DNA from: Citromicrobium sp. JLT1363
GTDB taxonomy: Bacteria > Pseudomonadota > Alphaproteobacteria > Sphingomonadales > Sphingomonadaceae
NCBI RefSeq assembly: GCF_000186705.1
Contig: NZ_AEUE01000003.1
Span: forward strand, 124,001-188,000
Length of the DNA stretch: 64,000 nt
Direction: 5' to 3'
How positions within the stretch are numbered: position 1 is the stretch's first letter; each line of letters opens with the position of its first letter. The position numbers were made by a program, and so were the translations under genes. Positions 55,123 to 64,000 of the stretch are shown piece by piece. The notes beneath the pieces are model-generated. The model saw only the letters and a list, made by a program, of their open reading frames with translations. It did not search any database and had not been told where the DNA came from.

Positions 55123-58100
55123 CTACTCTGCCGCCAGCAGTTCGGCGGCCTGCAGGTCCACGCTGACGAGGCGGCTGACGCCCTGTTCGATCATGGTCAC
55201 CCCGAACAGGCGGTGCATCCGGCTCATCGTCACGGCATTATGGGTGACGATCAGGTAGCGGGTGGTGGTCTGTTGCGTCATCGCCTCGAGCAGGTCGCAG
55301 AAGCGGTCGATATTCGCATCGTCCAGCGGTGCGTCGACCTCGTCCAGCACGCAGATCGGCGCCGGATTGGTCAGAAACAGCGCGAAGGTGAGCGCGATGG
55401 CCGTCAGCGCCTGTTCCCCGCCCGACAGCAGCGTGAGCGATTGCAGCCGCTTGCCCGGCGGCTGGGCGTAGATCTCCAGCCCGGCCTCCAGCACATCGTC
55501 GCTGTCGATCAGCGCGAGGTGGGCGCTGCCGCCCTCGAACAGACGCGCGAACAGTTTCTGGAAATGGGCATCGACCTGCTCGAACGCCGCCTTCAGCCGC
55601 TCGCGCCCCTCGCGATTGAGCTGCCCGATCGAGCCGCGCAGTCGGTGCACGGCTTCGGTCAGCTCCTCGCGCTCCGCGGCGGTGGAACCGTGCTCTTCCT
55701 CGATCTTGGCCAGCTCGTCCGCCGCGACAAGGTTGACCGGGCCGATTCGTTCGCGCGAAGCGGTCAACCTGTCGAGCGCTTCGGCTTCGGCATCGCGGTT
55801 CGACACATCCTCTTCGGCGAACTCGAACGTGGCGGGCAGCAGCGGGGGCGGCTTGTGGAAACGCTCGCCAGAAACGCGCGCCATTTCCGCTCGGCGGGCA
55901 TCCTCGTTCTCGGCCTGGTTGGCGAGCTGCGCGCGCCGCTCGCGCGTTTCAGCCAGGGCTTCGTTGGCACCGCGCTGCGCTGCATCCGCCGTATCGGCGG
56001 CCGCCTGCGCGGTGTCGAGCGTTTCCTGCAATGCTGCAAGGCGCGCGGCGGTTTCCTGGTGGCTGGTGCGCGCGGCTTCGATATCGGCCTGCAGGCGATC
56101 GGGCAGATCGCCGATTTGTTCGCGCGCGCTTTCTATCTCGGCCACACGTCCGTCCATATCGGCGAGGCGCCGTGCGGCTTCGTCTGCCCGGCGATCCCAG
56201 TGCGATCGGTCCGCCTTGTGTGCCGAGACACGCTCGCGCGCCACCGCCAGCGCCTGTTCCTGCGCCGCGCGTGCAGCGGTCGCCGCGCTCAGCCGACCGC
56301 GTGCGGTCTCGTGCGCCTCGCGGGCCGCATCGCGCCGGTTGGCGAGCGCTTCGGGATCGGTCAGCTCCGCCAGCCTGGCCTGTGCGGCTTCGCATTCACG
56401 CTCTGCCGTGGTGCGCTGATCCGCCAGGTCCCGGCGCGCTTCTTCGAGCTGGCGCGCCTTGTCGGCATGGCTGGCGAGCGCAGCCTCCGCGCGGTCGAGC
56501 GCGCGTAGCGCCTCGCGCTCCGCCTGCGCGGCCCCCTCGCTCTCGCTTTCGGCGCGGGAGAAATCGGCCTGGCTCGCATCCAGCCGTTCGCGCGCCCTGG
56601 CAGAGCGCGTTTCGGCATCCGCCACGGCCTGCTGCAGAGCGGGAAGCTGCTCGGCCAGAGCGGCAAGCCGGTTTGCGGCTTCGAGCCTTGCCGCTTCCGC
56701 GCCGCCTTCGCCGCGCACCACCAGACCGTCCCACCGGCGCAGCGCACCGTTCATGGTCACGAGCCAGGTTCCCGGTTCCAGCGCGCGGCCATCGTCGCTC
56801 TCAGTCACCTGCACCCGCGCGAGGCGCGCGCGCAGTTCTGCCGGGCAGTCGGGCACATGATCGAGCAGGGCATGCTCCACCGGATCGGGCTGCGGCGCGC
56901 CGGTCCAGAAGCGGCCATCCTGCGCATCGGGCAGCAGGCCGAGCGGGCTCCGCCCGTCGCGCCCCAGCACGGCGGCCAGCGCGGCTTCATATCCGGGCGC
57001 CGCGCGCACCTTGTCGAGCGCCACCGGCAGCCCGGCCTTGGCCGCGCGCGCCTTGTCCCGCCCGGCACGGTCCTTCTCCAGCGCGGCGTGTTCGCGTTCC
57101 ACTCCGGAAAGTTCGGCCCGTGCCCCGGCAAGCGCTTCCTGCGCCTGCTCCAGTTCACTCCGCGCCGCATCGCGCGCTGTGCGCAGATCGACGATCCGTG
57201 CAGCAAGTTCTTCGCGGCGCGTGCCCGCGCGTGCGGCATCGTGCTTCGCTGCCTCGAGAGCCTTTGCCGGATCGTCCTCGCTTGCCCGCGCGCGCTGCGC
57301 CTCGTCGAGCCGTTCCGCTTCCTTGGCGAGGCTGGCGACCCGTCGCTCGGCCTGCTCCACCGCGGCGCGCGCTACGCGCCATTCGGCATCGAGCGCGGCG
57401 AAATCCGCGTTGGCGCGGGCAAGGTCCAGCTCCGCCGCGCGTTCCGCCTGCTCTGCCCGGTCGGCATCCGCGATCACCTGCGGTAGCGCTTCTTCGGCCT
57501 GCGCACGCGCCTGTTCACTCGCCGCCAGTTCGGCTTCCAGACGCTTGAGCGCATCGGCGGCATCGCGCCCGGTGCGCCCGTAATCCTCGCGGTCCTGCTC
57601 CAGCCGCTCGGCCTGCCGGTCGAGATCGGCGAGCCGGGCAAGAGCCGCCTCGCGCTCTTTCTCGAGGCTGGCGAGCCGTTGTTCCTGCGCGCCCGCATCG
57701 GTCCGCGCGGCGACCAGCGCATCGCGCGCATCGGCAAGCGTTTCCGCCGCCTCGCGCTGCGCCGCTTCGGCTTCCCCAGCGCGCGTCTTGGCCGCAGCGA
57801 CCGCGCTTTCCGCCTCGCCCGCAGCCTTGCGTGCAGCTTCCGCGCTGGCCGCCGCATCGCGCCACCGGGCAAAGACCAGCCGCGCCTCGGCCACTCCGAT
57901 CTCGTCGGTCAGCTTCGAATACCGCTCCGCCTGCTTGGCCTGCCGCCGTAGGCTGGCGATCTGGCTGTCGAGTCCGGCGAGCAGGTCTTCCAGCCGCTCC
58001 AGGTTCTTCTCGGTAGAGCGCAGCTTGCTCTCGGCATCCTTGCGGCGCACGTGCAGCCCCGCAATCCCCGCCGCCTCTTCCAGCATCTGCCGTCGCTCGG

Positions 58101-58545
58101 CGGGCTTGGCGGCGATCATGTGCGCGATCTTGCCCTGGCTGACGAGCGCGGGGGAATGCGCGCCGGTTGCCGCATCGGCGAAGGCCAGCGCAACGTCCTT
58201 CGCGCGAACATCATTGCCGTTGACGCGGTAGGCGCTGCCCGCACCGCGTTCGATCCGGCGCACGACTTCCAGCTCGTCGCCACTATCGTCCGAACCGGTC
58301 AGCACCACTTCGGCGAACTGGCGCGGCGGGCGCTGTTCGGTGCCCGCGAAGATCACGTCTTCCATCCCGCCCGATCGCATCGACTTGGCGGAGGTTTCCC
58401 CCATCACCCAGCGGATTGCTTCGAGCAGGTTGGACTTGCCGCAACCATTGGGGCCGACCACGCCGGTCAGCCCCGGTTCGATGCGCAGTTCGGCGGGCTC
58501 GACGAAGCTCTTGAAGCCGGAAAGACGAAGTCGCCGTATCTCCAT
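55123..58545 (-). CDS. smc: Chromosome segregation protein SMC
   Basis: The condensin ATPase that compacts and segregates the chromosome, 1140 residues. The N-terminal Walker A GPNGCGKS is at 31-38, long Glu/Ala/Arg coiled coils flank a hinge near residue 500-650, and the C-terminal head has LLSGGEQALTA and VLDEVDAPLDDAN. It works with ScpA and ScpB, not in the window. It is downstream of two DsbA-like genes, an arrangement common in alphaproteobacteria. Confidence 0.97.
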   Translation of the reverse strand: MEIRRLRLSGFKSFVEPAELRIEPGLTGVVGPNGCGKSNLLEAIRWVMGETSAKSMRSGGMEDVIFAGTEQRPPRQFAEVVLTGSDDSGDELEVVRRIERGAGSAYRVNGNDVRAKDVALAFADAATGAHSPALVSQGKIAHMIAAKPAERRQMLEEAAGIAGLHVRRKDAESKLRSTEKNLERLEDLLAGLDSQIASLRRQAKQAERYSKLTDEIGVAEARLVFARWRDAAASAEAARKAAGEAESAVAAAKTRAGEAEAAQREAAETLADARDALVAARTDAGAQEQRLASLEKEREAALARLADLDRQAERLEQDREDYGRTGRDAADALKRLEAELAASEQARAQAEEALPQVIADADRAEQAERAAELDLARANADFAALDAEWRVARAAVEQAERRVASLAKEAERLDEAQRARASEDDPAKALEAAKHDAARAGTRREELAARIVDLRTARDAARSELEQAQEALAGARAELSGVEREHAALEKDRAGRDKARAAKAGLPVALDKVRAAPGYEAALAAVLGRDGRSPLGLLPDAQDGRFWTGAPQPDPVEHALLDHVPDCPAELRARLARVQVTESDDGRALEPGTWLVTMNGALRRWDGLVVRGEGGAEAARLEAANRLAALAEQLPALQQAVADAETRSARARERLDASQADFSRAESESEGAAQAEREALRALDRAEAALASHADKARQLEEARRDLADQRTTAERECEAAQARLAELTDPEALANRRDAAREAHETARGRLSAATAARAAQEQALAVARERVSAHKADRSHWDRRADEAARRLADMDGRVAEIESAREQIGDLPDRLQADIEAARTSHQETAARLAALQETLDTAQAAADTADAAQRGANEALAETRERRAQLANQAENEDARRAEMARVSGERFHKPPPLLPATFEFAEEDVSNRDAEAEALDRLTASRERIGPVNLVAADELAKIEEEHGSTAAEREELTEAVHRLRGSIGQLNREGRERLKAAFEQVDAHFQKLFARLFEGGSAHLALIDSDDVLEAGLEIYAQPPGKRLQSLTLLSGGEQALTAIALTFALFLTNPAPICVLDEVDAPLDDANIDRFCDLLEAMTQQTTTRYLIVTHNAVTMSRMHRLFGVTMIEQGVSRLVSVDLQAAELLAAE

Positions 58546-58565
58546 CGAGGCGCCTTAGCTGGCCA

Positions 58566-59342
58566 TTACTCGTCGCGGGCGCCCGCGCGCTGCAGGGCCG
58601 CTTCGACCTGCGGCCAGGTGGGGCCGGGGTCCAGCGCCAGTTCGGTCCCGTTGATCAGGAACGTCGGCGTGCCGGTGATGTCGTCCTGCGTGCCGTAGGA
58701 TTGCGAAGCCTCGGCGATTTCGGTCAACCGCTCCGCATCGGCAAGACAGGTGCGCGCCTGATCGCGGCTGATCCCGCGCGCGGCGAAGAAATCGATCAGG
58801 CCGGCTGTTTCCGCAAAGGCGACGAAGCGCTGGTCTTCGGGCAGCGAAAGCGCCTGGTCGAGCTGCTGCGTGCGTTCCTGCACGGGCGGAAGAAGGGTCT
58901 GCAGGTTGGCCCAGACCTGATCGGCCAGCGGTACGGCCTGCGACACCGTGCCGCATTCGATCAGGCGCGTGAGCGCGAGGTCGATCGGGCCGTGAATGGC
59001 GAAACTGCGGAATTCGAAGCTGACGCGTCCGCTGTCGACATATTCGTTCATCAGCGGCTCGCTCGCCTGGATGGAGAACTGAGCGCAGCCCGGGCAGGTG
59101 AGCGATCCGTATTCGATCAGCTTGATCGGCGCATCGGGATTGCCGACCAGATAGCCGTTGCGATCGGTAATCTGCGCCACTTCGGACCATTCCTGCCCGT
59201 CGGGCGCGGGGACTTCGGCGGCCGGCTCGCCGTTAAGCGAGGCTTCGCCACCATCGCCCGATCCACAGGCGGCGAGCGCCAGGGCAAGGGGAAGGGCCAT
59301 GGCGGTGAGGGCGAAGCGCCCGGTGTTGGTGCGTAGGGTCAT
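58566..59342 (-). CDS. DsbA-like thioredoxin-fold lipoprotein
   Basis: A 258-residue exported thioredoxin-fold protein. The lipobox LAAC ends at Cys26, so it is lipid-anchored. The active site is CPGC at 83-86, and cis-Pro is in GTPTFLING. The CPGC dipeptide suggests a disulfide oxidase or isomerase of the DsbA/DsbG type. The ATG at 59342 starts the signal. It is 20 bases upstream of smc. Confidence 0.9.
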   Translation of the reverse strand: MTLRTNTGRFALTAMALPLALALAACGSGDGGEASLNGEPAAEVPAPDGQEWSEVAQITDRNGYLVGNPDAPIKLIEYGSLTCPGCAQFSIQASEPLMNEYVDSGRVSFEFRSFAIHGPIDLALTRLIECGTVSQAVPLADQVWANLQTLLPPVQERTQQLDQALSLPEDQRFVAFAETAGLIDFFAARGISRDQARTCLADAERLTEIAEASQSYGTQDDITGTPTFLINGTELALDPGPTWPQVEAALQRAGARDE

Positions 59343-59438
59343 CGGACGGTCCTTTATCGAGCCGATTGGGAAGGATAGGCGCGCTGGCCAGCGATTCGGA
59401 AGGGGCGGCGGCGGGTTCTCCACCGGCACTCTACACGC

Positions 59439-60128
59439 TTATTCGGATGGGGCGGCAGGCAGGGGCGAGGCAAGCACCTGGCTCAGCCTTTCCCAGCCAT
59501 GCACGTTTTCGAGCATCTGCCCGTTGACCGCGAAGCTGGGCGTCGGGATCGGGCCGTATTTCTCCACGTCCTGCGCGATGGCACTCTCGATCCTGTCGGC
59601 AAGCGCCTGATCGGCGAGGCACTGATCGAGTTCGGAGCGCGAATAGCCCCGCTGTTCGAGGATCGCGTACAGGTTGAGGTCGCTCGCCACCGCGCGGCGG
59701 CGGGCGGCCAGGTCGCCATTGGTCCAGCGGTCCGTCTGGCTCTTGGTGGCCATCCGGCGCAGCGCGTTGAACTGCGGCTGCGCGGCCATCAGCGCGGCAT
59801 GGTTGCGCGGGAATTTTTCGGGCGCGCCGCAGAACGCCAGCATCGTGGCGGTCATGTCGATGATGTTCGCCGCCACATGACGATATTCGAAGCGCAGATC
59901 GCCCGGCTGGACATAGCCGACCTTCAGGATCTCTTCGCCCTGGAGGGTGAAGTCGCGGCAATGCGGACAGGTGTAGCTGATATATTCCGTCACCGTGACG
60001 GGCGCATCGGGGTTGCCGACGAGGTGCGACGCGGGGGTACGCTCCACCGTGCCCAGCCAGTTCTGCGTTGCGGCCATGCTTGCCAGCCCGGCAATCAGAA
60101 CCATCAGGCCTGCGACGATCCGTTTCAC
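59439..60128 (-). CDS. DsbA family thiol:disulfide oxidoreductase
   Basis: A 229-residue exported protein with a signal or anchor helix at 5-20 and the DsbA active site CPHC at 54-57. A cis-Pro follows in PIPTPSFAVNG. The DsbA-like sister gene lies downstream, probably by duplication. It overlaps the dciA stop by 4 bases, so they are coupled. Confidence 0.9.
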   Translation of the reverse strand: MKRIVAGLMVLIAGLASMAATQNWLGTVERTPASHLVGNPDAPVTVTEYISYTCPHCRDFTLQGEEILKVGYVQPGDLRFEYRHVAANIIDMTATMLAFCGAPEKFPRNHAALMAAQPQFNALRRMATKSQTDRWTNGDLAARRRAVASDLNLYAILEQRGYSRSELDQCLADQALADRIESAIAQDVEKYGPIPTPSFAVNGQMLENVHGWERLSQVLASPLPAAPSE

Positions 60129-60700
60129 TCCTGCGATCCTTCCGTGTCGTTACCCATCGTGCGGGCCAGCCCTTCCAGCACCGCGCGCAGTTCGGGGTCG
60201 CCGATATCGCGCAAACTGTCACCCAGTTCCATGGGAATCGGCTTGAGTTCGGGCGGGCGGGCGCCTTTTTCCGCCTCTACATCGCGTTGCTGAACCGCGC
60301 CTTGCCGCATCTTCACCTTGGCGACGGCGCGATAGCCGAAGAAGCGGTTCACCCGCTCGATAATCTCGGGGATCACGTGCTGGATGATCGGCGCATGCGC
60401 GGGCGCGACGACCATCTGCAGGATCCCCTCGGATCGCTCGCCGGGCGGGAAGCGGATCGCCTCGGGCGCGCAGACCTTCGCATGTTCGGGGCCGACGATC
60501 TCCGGCCAGCGGGTGACGACCGAGCTTTGCACGAAGCCGTATCGGCGGAAAGCCGTTCGCCCGACCTGCGGCATCAGATCGCCCACCGCCTTCGGCCCGC
60601 CGCCGCGTGGCCGCTCGAACGGGCGGACGTTGCCTTTCGCAGGGCTTCGGCCCGTGCGCTTTTTCGTGGCGGGCGATTTGGGAGGAGGGGTGCGTTCCAT
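60125..60700 (-). CDS. dciA: DciA-like helicase loader (DUF721)
   Basis: A 191-residue protein of the DUF721/DciA family, which loads the DnaB helicase in bacteria without DnaC. The N-terminus is basic and disordered (KKRTGRSPAKGN). The KH-like domain includes YGFVQSSVVTRWPEIVGPEHA and APIIQHVIPEIIERVNRFFGY, the DUF721 signature. The ATG at 60700 is preferred. It is divergent from mutY across 29 bases. Confidence 0.85.
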   Translation of the reverse strand: MERTPPPKSPATKKRTGRSPAKGNVRPFERPRGGGPKAVGDLMPQVGRTAFRRYGFVQSSVVTRWPEIVGPEHAKVCAPEAIRFPPGERSEGILQMVVAPAHAPIIQHVIPEIIERVNRFFGYRAVAKVKMRQGAVQQRDVEAEKGARPPELKPIPMELGDSLRDIGDPELRAVLEGLARTMGNDTEGSQE

Positions 60701-60729
60701 TGGAAGGGAGAGAATGCCATAGCCCGCGC

Positions 60730-61782
60730 GTGACCGCCACCCGCCCCGACCGACAGATTCCGGCAAAACTTCTCGACTGGTACGATGCGAAAGCGCGCGC
60801 CCTGCCGTGGCGCGCCCTGCCGGGCGAACCGCGGCCCGATCCCTACCGCGTGTGGCTGTCCGAAATCATGCTTCAGCAAACGACCGTGGCGGCGGTGAAG
60901 CCCTATTTCGCCGATTTCACCGCGCGCTGGCCAGCCGTCGAGGCGCTGGCTGCCGCGCCGGAGGAGGACGTGATGGCCGCGTGGGCTGGGCTGGGCTATT
61001 ATTCGCGTGCGCGCAATCTGGTGAAGGCGGCGCGCGCGGTCGCCGATCTGGGCGGTTTTCCCGATACCGAAGAGGGGCTTCGCAAGCTGCCGGGCGTGGG
61101 CGACTACACTGCCGCTGCCATCGCCGCGATTGCCTTCGGGCGGCGTGCCGTGGTGGTCGATGCGAATGTCGAGCGGGTGGTGGCGCGGCTGTTCGCAATC
61201 GAGCAGCCGCTGCCCGCTGCGCGCAAGGCGATCCGCGAGGCAGCGGACACGATCACTCCGGACGAGCGCGCGGGAGACTTCGCGCAGGCGATGATGGATT
61301 TGGGCAGCCGCATCTGCACGCCGCGCAAGCCGAACTGCGATGCCTGCCCGCTGGCGGGGGCGTGTGCCGCGCGCGGCAACGATCCCGAACGTCTGCCGGT
61401 CAAGGCGCCGAAAAAGGCCAAGCCCGTGCGGCAGGGGCGCACCTACTGGATCGAGCGGGAAGGGCACGTGTGGCTGGTGCAGCGCCCGCCCGAAGGCATG
61501 CTGGGCGGGATGCGCGCGCTGCCCGACGATGGCTGGTCGGCCAGGGCCGACGGGGCGGGCGTGGCGCCCATGCGGGGAGACTGGGCCGATGCAGGGGCGG
61601 TCCGCCACACCTTCACGCATTTCACCATCGAACTGACGGTGCTGCGACTGGACGGTGCGGATCCAGACCCAACCGGAGATGGCGTCTGGTGGCCGCTGGA
61701 AAAGCTGAAGGACGCGGGCCTTCCGACCCTGTTCGCCAAGGCGGCTCGGCTCGCCGAGGCGGCGCGCGAACGCCTGCTCTAG
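60730..61782 (+). CDS. mutY: A/G-specific adenine glycosylase MutY
   Basis: Removes adenine mispaired with 8-oxoguanine. The 350-residue protein has Glu45 in SEIMLQQTT, the helix-hairpin-helix LPGVGDYTAAAI, the catalytic Asp144 (VVDANVERV) and the [4Fe-4S] cysteines 196, 203, 206 and 212. The C-terminal NUDIX-like part ends near LRLDGADPDP. The GTG at 60730 is used because it gives the usual N-terminus (PAKLLDWYDA). Confidence 0.95.
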   Translation: MTATRPDRQIPAKLLDWYDAKARALPWRALPGEPRPDPYRVWLSEIMLQQTTVAAVKPYFADFTARWPAVEALAAAPEEDVMAAWAGLGYYSRARNLVKAARAVADLGGFPDTEEGLRKLPGVGDYTAAAIAAIAFGRRAVVVDANVERVVARLFAIEQPLPAARKAIREAADTITPDERAGDFAQAMMDLGSRICTPRKPNCDACPLAGACAARGNDPERLPVKAPKKAKPVRQGRTYWIEREGHVWLVQRPPEGMLGGMRALPDDGWSARADGAGVAPMRGDWADAGAVRHTFTHFTIELTVLRLDGADPDPTGDGVWWPLEKLKDAGLPTLFAKAARLAEAARERLL

Positions 61783-61802
61783 GCTGCCTTCCTAATGGGC
61801 GA

Positions 61803-62024
61803 TCAGAGGAGACCGCCGCCCAGCACCAGCCGGATGATCGAGATGATCATGACGATGATGCAGAAGGTCCGCCCGCTGGTGCTGGAGGACAAGAAGCCCA
61901 GGATCGTCCCGATGACGAGGAAGGGCAGGGCGATCCAGTTGAGGATCCCGATGAAAGGAACCAGCCCGAGGATCACGATGACGAGGCCGACGAGGCCGAA
62001 CAGCCAGGAGAGAATATTGAGCAT
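61803..62024 (-). CDS. Small hydrophobic membrane protein
   Basis: A 73-residue protein made almost wholly of three hydrophobic helices (LSWLFGLVGLVIVILGLVP, ILNWIALPFLVIGTILGFL, FCIIVMIISIIRLVLGGGLL). No charged domain or motif. It resembles small membrane proteins of unknown function often seen in sphingomonads. It is convergent with mutY. Confidence 0.7.
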   Translation of the reverse strand: MLNILSWLFGLVGLVIVILGLVPFIGILNWIALPFLVIGTILGFLSSSTSGRTFCIIVMIISIIRLVLGGGLL

Positions 62025-62185
62025 GTGTCTTATATGTCTAAGGCACCGGCGTCTGGCAAGATGGTAAATGAACGCTGAAGCGCCGCGCCTTGCACAGCCA
62101 ATAGGACGGCCGGACCAATTGCCTCATTGACGGCTCACGATGGCGCTTTAGTTTCCAGGCGCAACCGAACCGGAAGAGAGACCTG

Positions 62186-63499
62186 ATGGCATATACCCAA
62201 TTCGACGAGGGCGGGTTCTCTCGCCGCAGCATCCTCAAGGGCGGAGCACTGGTCGCGGGCGGCGGCATGCTTGCCACGCTGCCTTTCGGCAGTGCGCTGC
62301 TGGCGCACGACGTCAGCGAAGCCTGGCCGCGCGTGGCCGCAGAGATCGAGAGCTATCTTGCCGAAAAGAAGGTCGCCAACATGATCGCCACCTTCGGGTG
62401 GAAGCAGGACGATCACGTCCACAACGTGGGTGGCGGCACGCTGGCGATGGGCGGCACCACCCAGGCCGATATCAATTCGCTCTACCGCATCTATTCGATG
62501 ACCAAGCCGATCACCGGCATGCTCGCGATGCAGCTGATTTCGGAAGGCAAAATGGGGCTCGACCAGCCGCTGTCGGACATTCTGCCCGCCTTTGCGAACA
62601 TGCAGGTGCAGAAGGAATATGACGGCGCGATCACCGAGGATAATCTGGAGCCCGCGAAAAGCCCGATCACCATCCGCCATCTGCTGACGCACACTGCAGG
62701 GCTCGGCTACCAGATCGTGCAGCAGGGCCCGATCAAGGACGAATACGACCGGCTGGGTCTCGTCGCCGGACAGGTCAGCCGCGTGCCGATCCCTGGCATG
62801 GGAATGGCGCAGACCGCAGAGAGCCTGGAGCTGTTCGCCGACCGGCTCGCCACCGTGCCGCTGGTCTACCAGCCGGGCACCAGGTGGTCCTATTCGGTCG
62901 GCCTCGACCTGATGGGCCGCGTGATCGAAGTGGTGGAAGGCAAGCCGTTCGACCAGGTAATGCAGGAAAGGATTCTCGGCCCGACGGGAATGACGAGCAC
63001 GTTCTTCACCGTGCCGCAAAGCGAGGTCGGGCGTTTCACCACCAATTATGCCGTGTTCGGCGGGAAGGTGATCCCGATCGATCCGGCGGCGTCCTCCATC
63101 TATCTCGACAAGCCTGCCTTCCCCTTCGGCGGCGCCGGGCTGGTTTCCTCCCCGCGCGATTACGACCGGTTCCTGCGCATGCTGCTTGGCAAGGGGATGA
63201 TCGACGGCAACCGCGTGCTGAGCGAAGGCGCGGTCATGGTCGGCACGTCGAACATCCTGCCCGACACGGTGGACCTGACCGGCAGCTGGACCGAAGGGCA
63301 CGGCTATGGCGCGGGCGGGCGCGTGGTCGGCTGCAGCTATGGCTGGGGCGGCGCAGCTGGCACCGCCGCGATGGTCGATTTCAAGCGCGGCCTGCGCGCG
63401 CAGCTGTTCACCCAATACATGCCGAGCGAGGCCTACCCGATCCAGGGCAAGTTCTCCGAACTGGTCGAAGCCGATCTCGCCGCGCACTACGGTGTCTGA
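62186..63499 (+). CDS. Tat-exported serine hydrolase (beta-lactamase-like)
   Basis: A 437-residue protein of the serine beta-lactamase/penicillin-binding-like family. SRRSILKGGALVAG at the start is a Tat signal. The catalytic Ser104 and Lys107 lie in YSMTKPITG, Tyr236 in RWSYSVGL takes the YxN position, and WGGAAGT is the KTG-like element. Esterase or D-aminopeptidase activity is likely. Resistance to antibiotics cannot be inferred. It overlaps nudC by 8 bases. Confidence 0.9.
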   Translation: MAYTQFDEGGFSRRSILKGGALVAGGGMLATLPFGSALLAHDVSEAWPRVAAEIESYLAEKKVANMIATFGWKQDDHVHNVGGGTLAMGGTTQADINSLYRIYSMTKPITGMLAMQLISEGKMGLDQPLSDILPAFANMQVQKEYDGAITEDNLEPAKSPITIRHLLTHTAGLGYQIVQQGPIKDEYDRLGLVAGQVSRVPIPGMGMAQTAESLELFADRLATVPLVYQPGTRWSYSVGLDLMGRVIEVVEGKPFDQVMQERILGPTGMTSTFFTVPQSEVGRFTTNYAVFGGKVIPIDPAASSIYLDKPAFPFGGAGLVSSPRDYDRFLRMLLGKGMIDGNRVLSEGAVMVGTSNILPDTVDLTGSWTEGHGYGAGGRVVGCSYGWGGAAGTAAMVDFKRGLRAQLFTQYMPSEAYPIQGKFSELVEADLAAHYGV

Positions 63500-64000
63500 G
63501 GCGTCTGCAACGGCAAGGCCGATCGCGTTTTCCGGTTCCCCGCTCGATCGGGCGGACAATCTGCGCGCAGACCCCGATGGGCTTGCCGCGCGGATGGACT
63601 GGAAAGCGCGGCTTCTGCTGCTCGACGGGCTGAACCCTTCCATGGATGAAGGCGGGCGGCTGGTGTGGGGCACGCTGGCCGACGCGCCCGAGGATGCGGA
63701 ACTGGTGTTCCTGGGCCTCGACCGGTCGGACGGGGGAGAGAAAGCCTGCTTCGCCTGCGTCCCGCCCGAAGGCGATGCCCGCCCGCGCATGGCGAACCCG
63801 CAGCTATGGGCCCTCATGACTGCGCTCGCGCCGGACCAGCTCGCGCTGTACGGCGGCGCGCGCAGCCTGGTGGACTGGCACGCGCGGCATCGCTTCTGCG
63901 CGCAATGCGGCGGTGGAACCACAATCGCAAAGGGCGGCTGGCAACGCACCTGCACCGCTTGCGGCGCGGACCATTTCCCGCGCACCGATCCGGTCAGCAT
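63492..64000 (+). CDS. nudC: NAD(+) diphosphatase NudC (3' truncated by window edge)
   Basis: Hydrolyses NADH and NAD caps on RNA. 169 codons are visible, starting at a GTG that overlaps the serine hydrolase stop. The N-terminal domain ends with DWHARHRFCAQCGGGTT, and CTACGADHFPRTDPVS completes the zinc ribbon that precedes the Nudix domain. The Nudix box itself lies outside the window. Confidence 0.9.
   Translation, partial: MSEASATARPIAFSGSPLDRADNLRADPDGLAARMDWKARLLLLDGLNPSMDEGGRLVWGTLADAPEDAELVFLGLDRSDGGEKACFACVPPEGDARPRMANPQLWALMTALAPDQLALYGGARSLVDWHARHRFCAQCGGGTTIAKGGWQRTCTACGADHFPRTDPVS

Noticed and set aside
62135-64000. A 621-codon minus-strand frame reaching the window end
   Set aside because: Antisense to the serine hydrolase and nudC, both of which show full motifs.

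Overview
The window is a stretch of GC-rich chromosome, most likely from an alphaproteobacterium of the order Sphingomonadales, probably an Erythrobacteraceae member (Erythrobacter, Qipengyuania or Altererythrobacter type). The evidence is the gene content and order: purM-purN beside an HdaA-type DnaA paralogue, atpHAGDC, mutY // dciA-dsbA-dsbA-smc, rpmF-plsX-fabH-ihfA-merR, fsa-cobT, DUF2794 behind an EpsC-type cysE, and many small lipoproteins and membrane proteins of sphingomonad style. The genus is inferred from protein style only. I saw no rRNA, tRNA, CRISPR array, transposase or integrase. No gap without a gene exceeds about 250 bases.

Layout. 1-5.9 kb: end of ndk, then purM-purN leftward (PurN carries an extra MmcQ/YjbR-like domain) and rightward a secreted HMA-like protein, hdaA, cysE and DUF2794. 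5.9-14.7 kb: membrane proteins, an SDR dehydrogenase, a secreted prolyl oligopeptidase, divergent gph/glmU, a lipoprotein, a mini HNH protein and VanZ. 14.7-20.7 kb: the F1 ATP synthase operon, leftward, with two foreign-looking genes inserted (a secreted protein between atpG and atpD, a four-helix membrane protein between atpD and atpC). 20.9-33.3 kb: membrane protease, Ada, a TetR regulator with a palindromic operator, a possible RipA-like membrane protein, an aldehyde dehydrogenase, a siderophore-interacting protein behind a Fur-box-like palindrome, CinA/PncC, a 4Fe-4S photolyase and PriA.

33.4-42.7 kb: DUF4197 lipoprotein, a probably frameshifted secreted protein, DUF2490, fsa, cobT, a low-GC orphan, a ParDE toxin-antitoxin pair with an operator palindrome, an amidase, a nitroreductase and small envelope proteins. 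42.7-49.4 kb is the most accessory-looking part: cysS, a frameshifted DUF559 gene between two inverted palindromic repeats, a 2-hydroxyacid dehydrogenase, a small TonB-receptor-motif protein, a divergent S24-repressor/small-protein module, a lone AAA ATPase and a lipoprotein cytochrome c. 49.4-64 kb: a lone Flp pilin, MBL hydrolase, MAPEG, the rpmF-plsX-fabH-ihfA-merR lipid and nucleoid operon, an RlaP-like nucleotidyltransferase, smc with two DsbA-like proteins and DciA, mutY, a Tat-exported serine hydrolase and the start of nudC.

Functionally most of the window is housekeeping: purines, lipids, ATP synthesis, replication control and restart (HdaA, PriA, DciA), chromosome condensation (SMC, IHF) and DNA repair (Ada, photolyase, MutY). 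Small accessory units are dropped between these blocks. The best leads for unusual biology are the PurN fusion, the two ATP operon insertions, the repeat-flanked DUF559 unit, the S24 module, the palindrome in front of ihfA, and the repeated use of CTAG as a shared stop between convergent genes.
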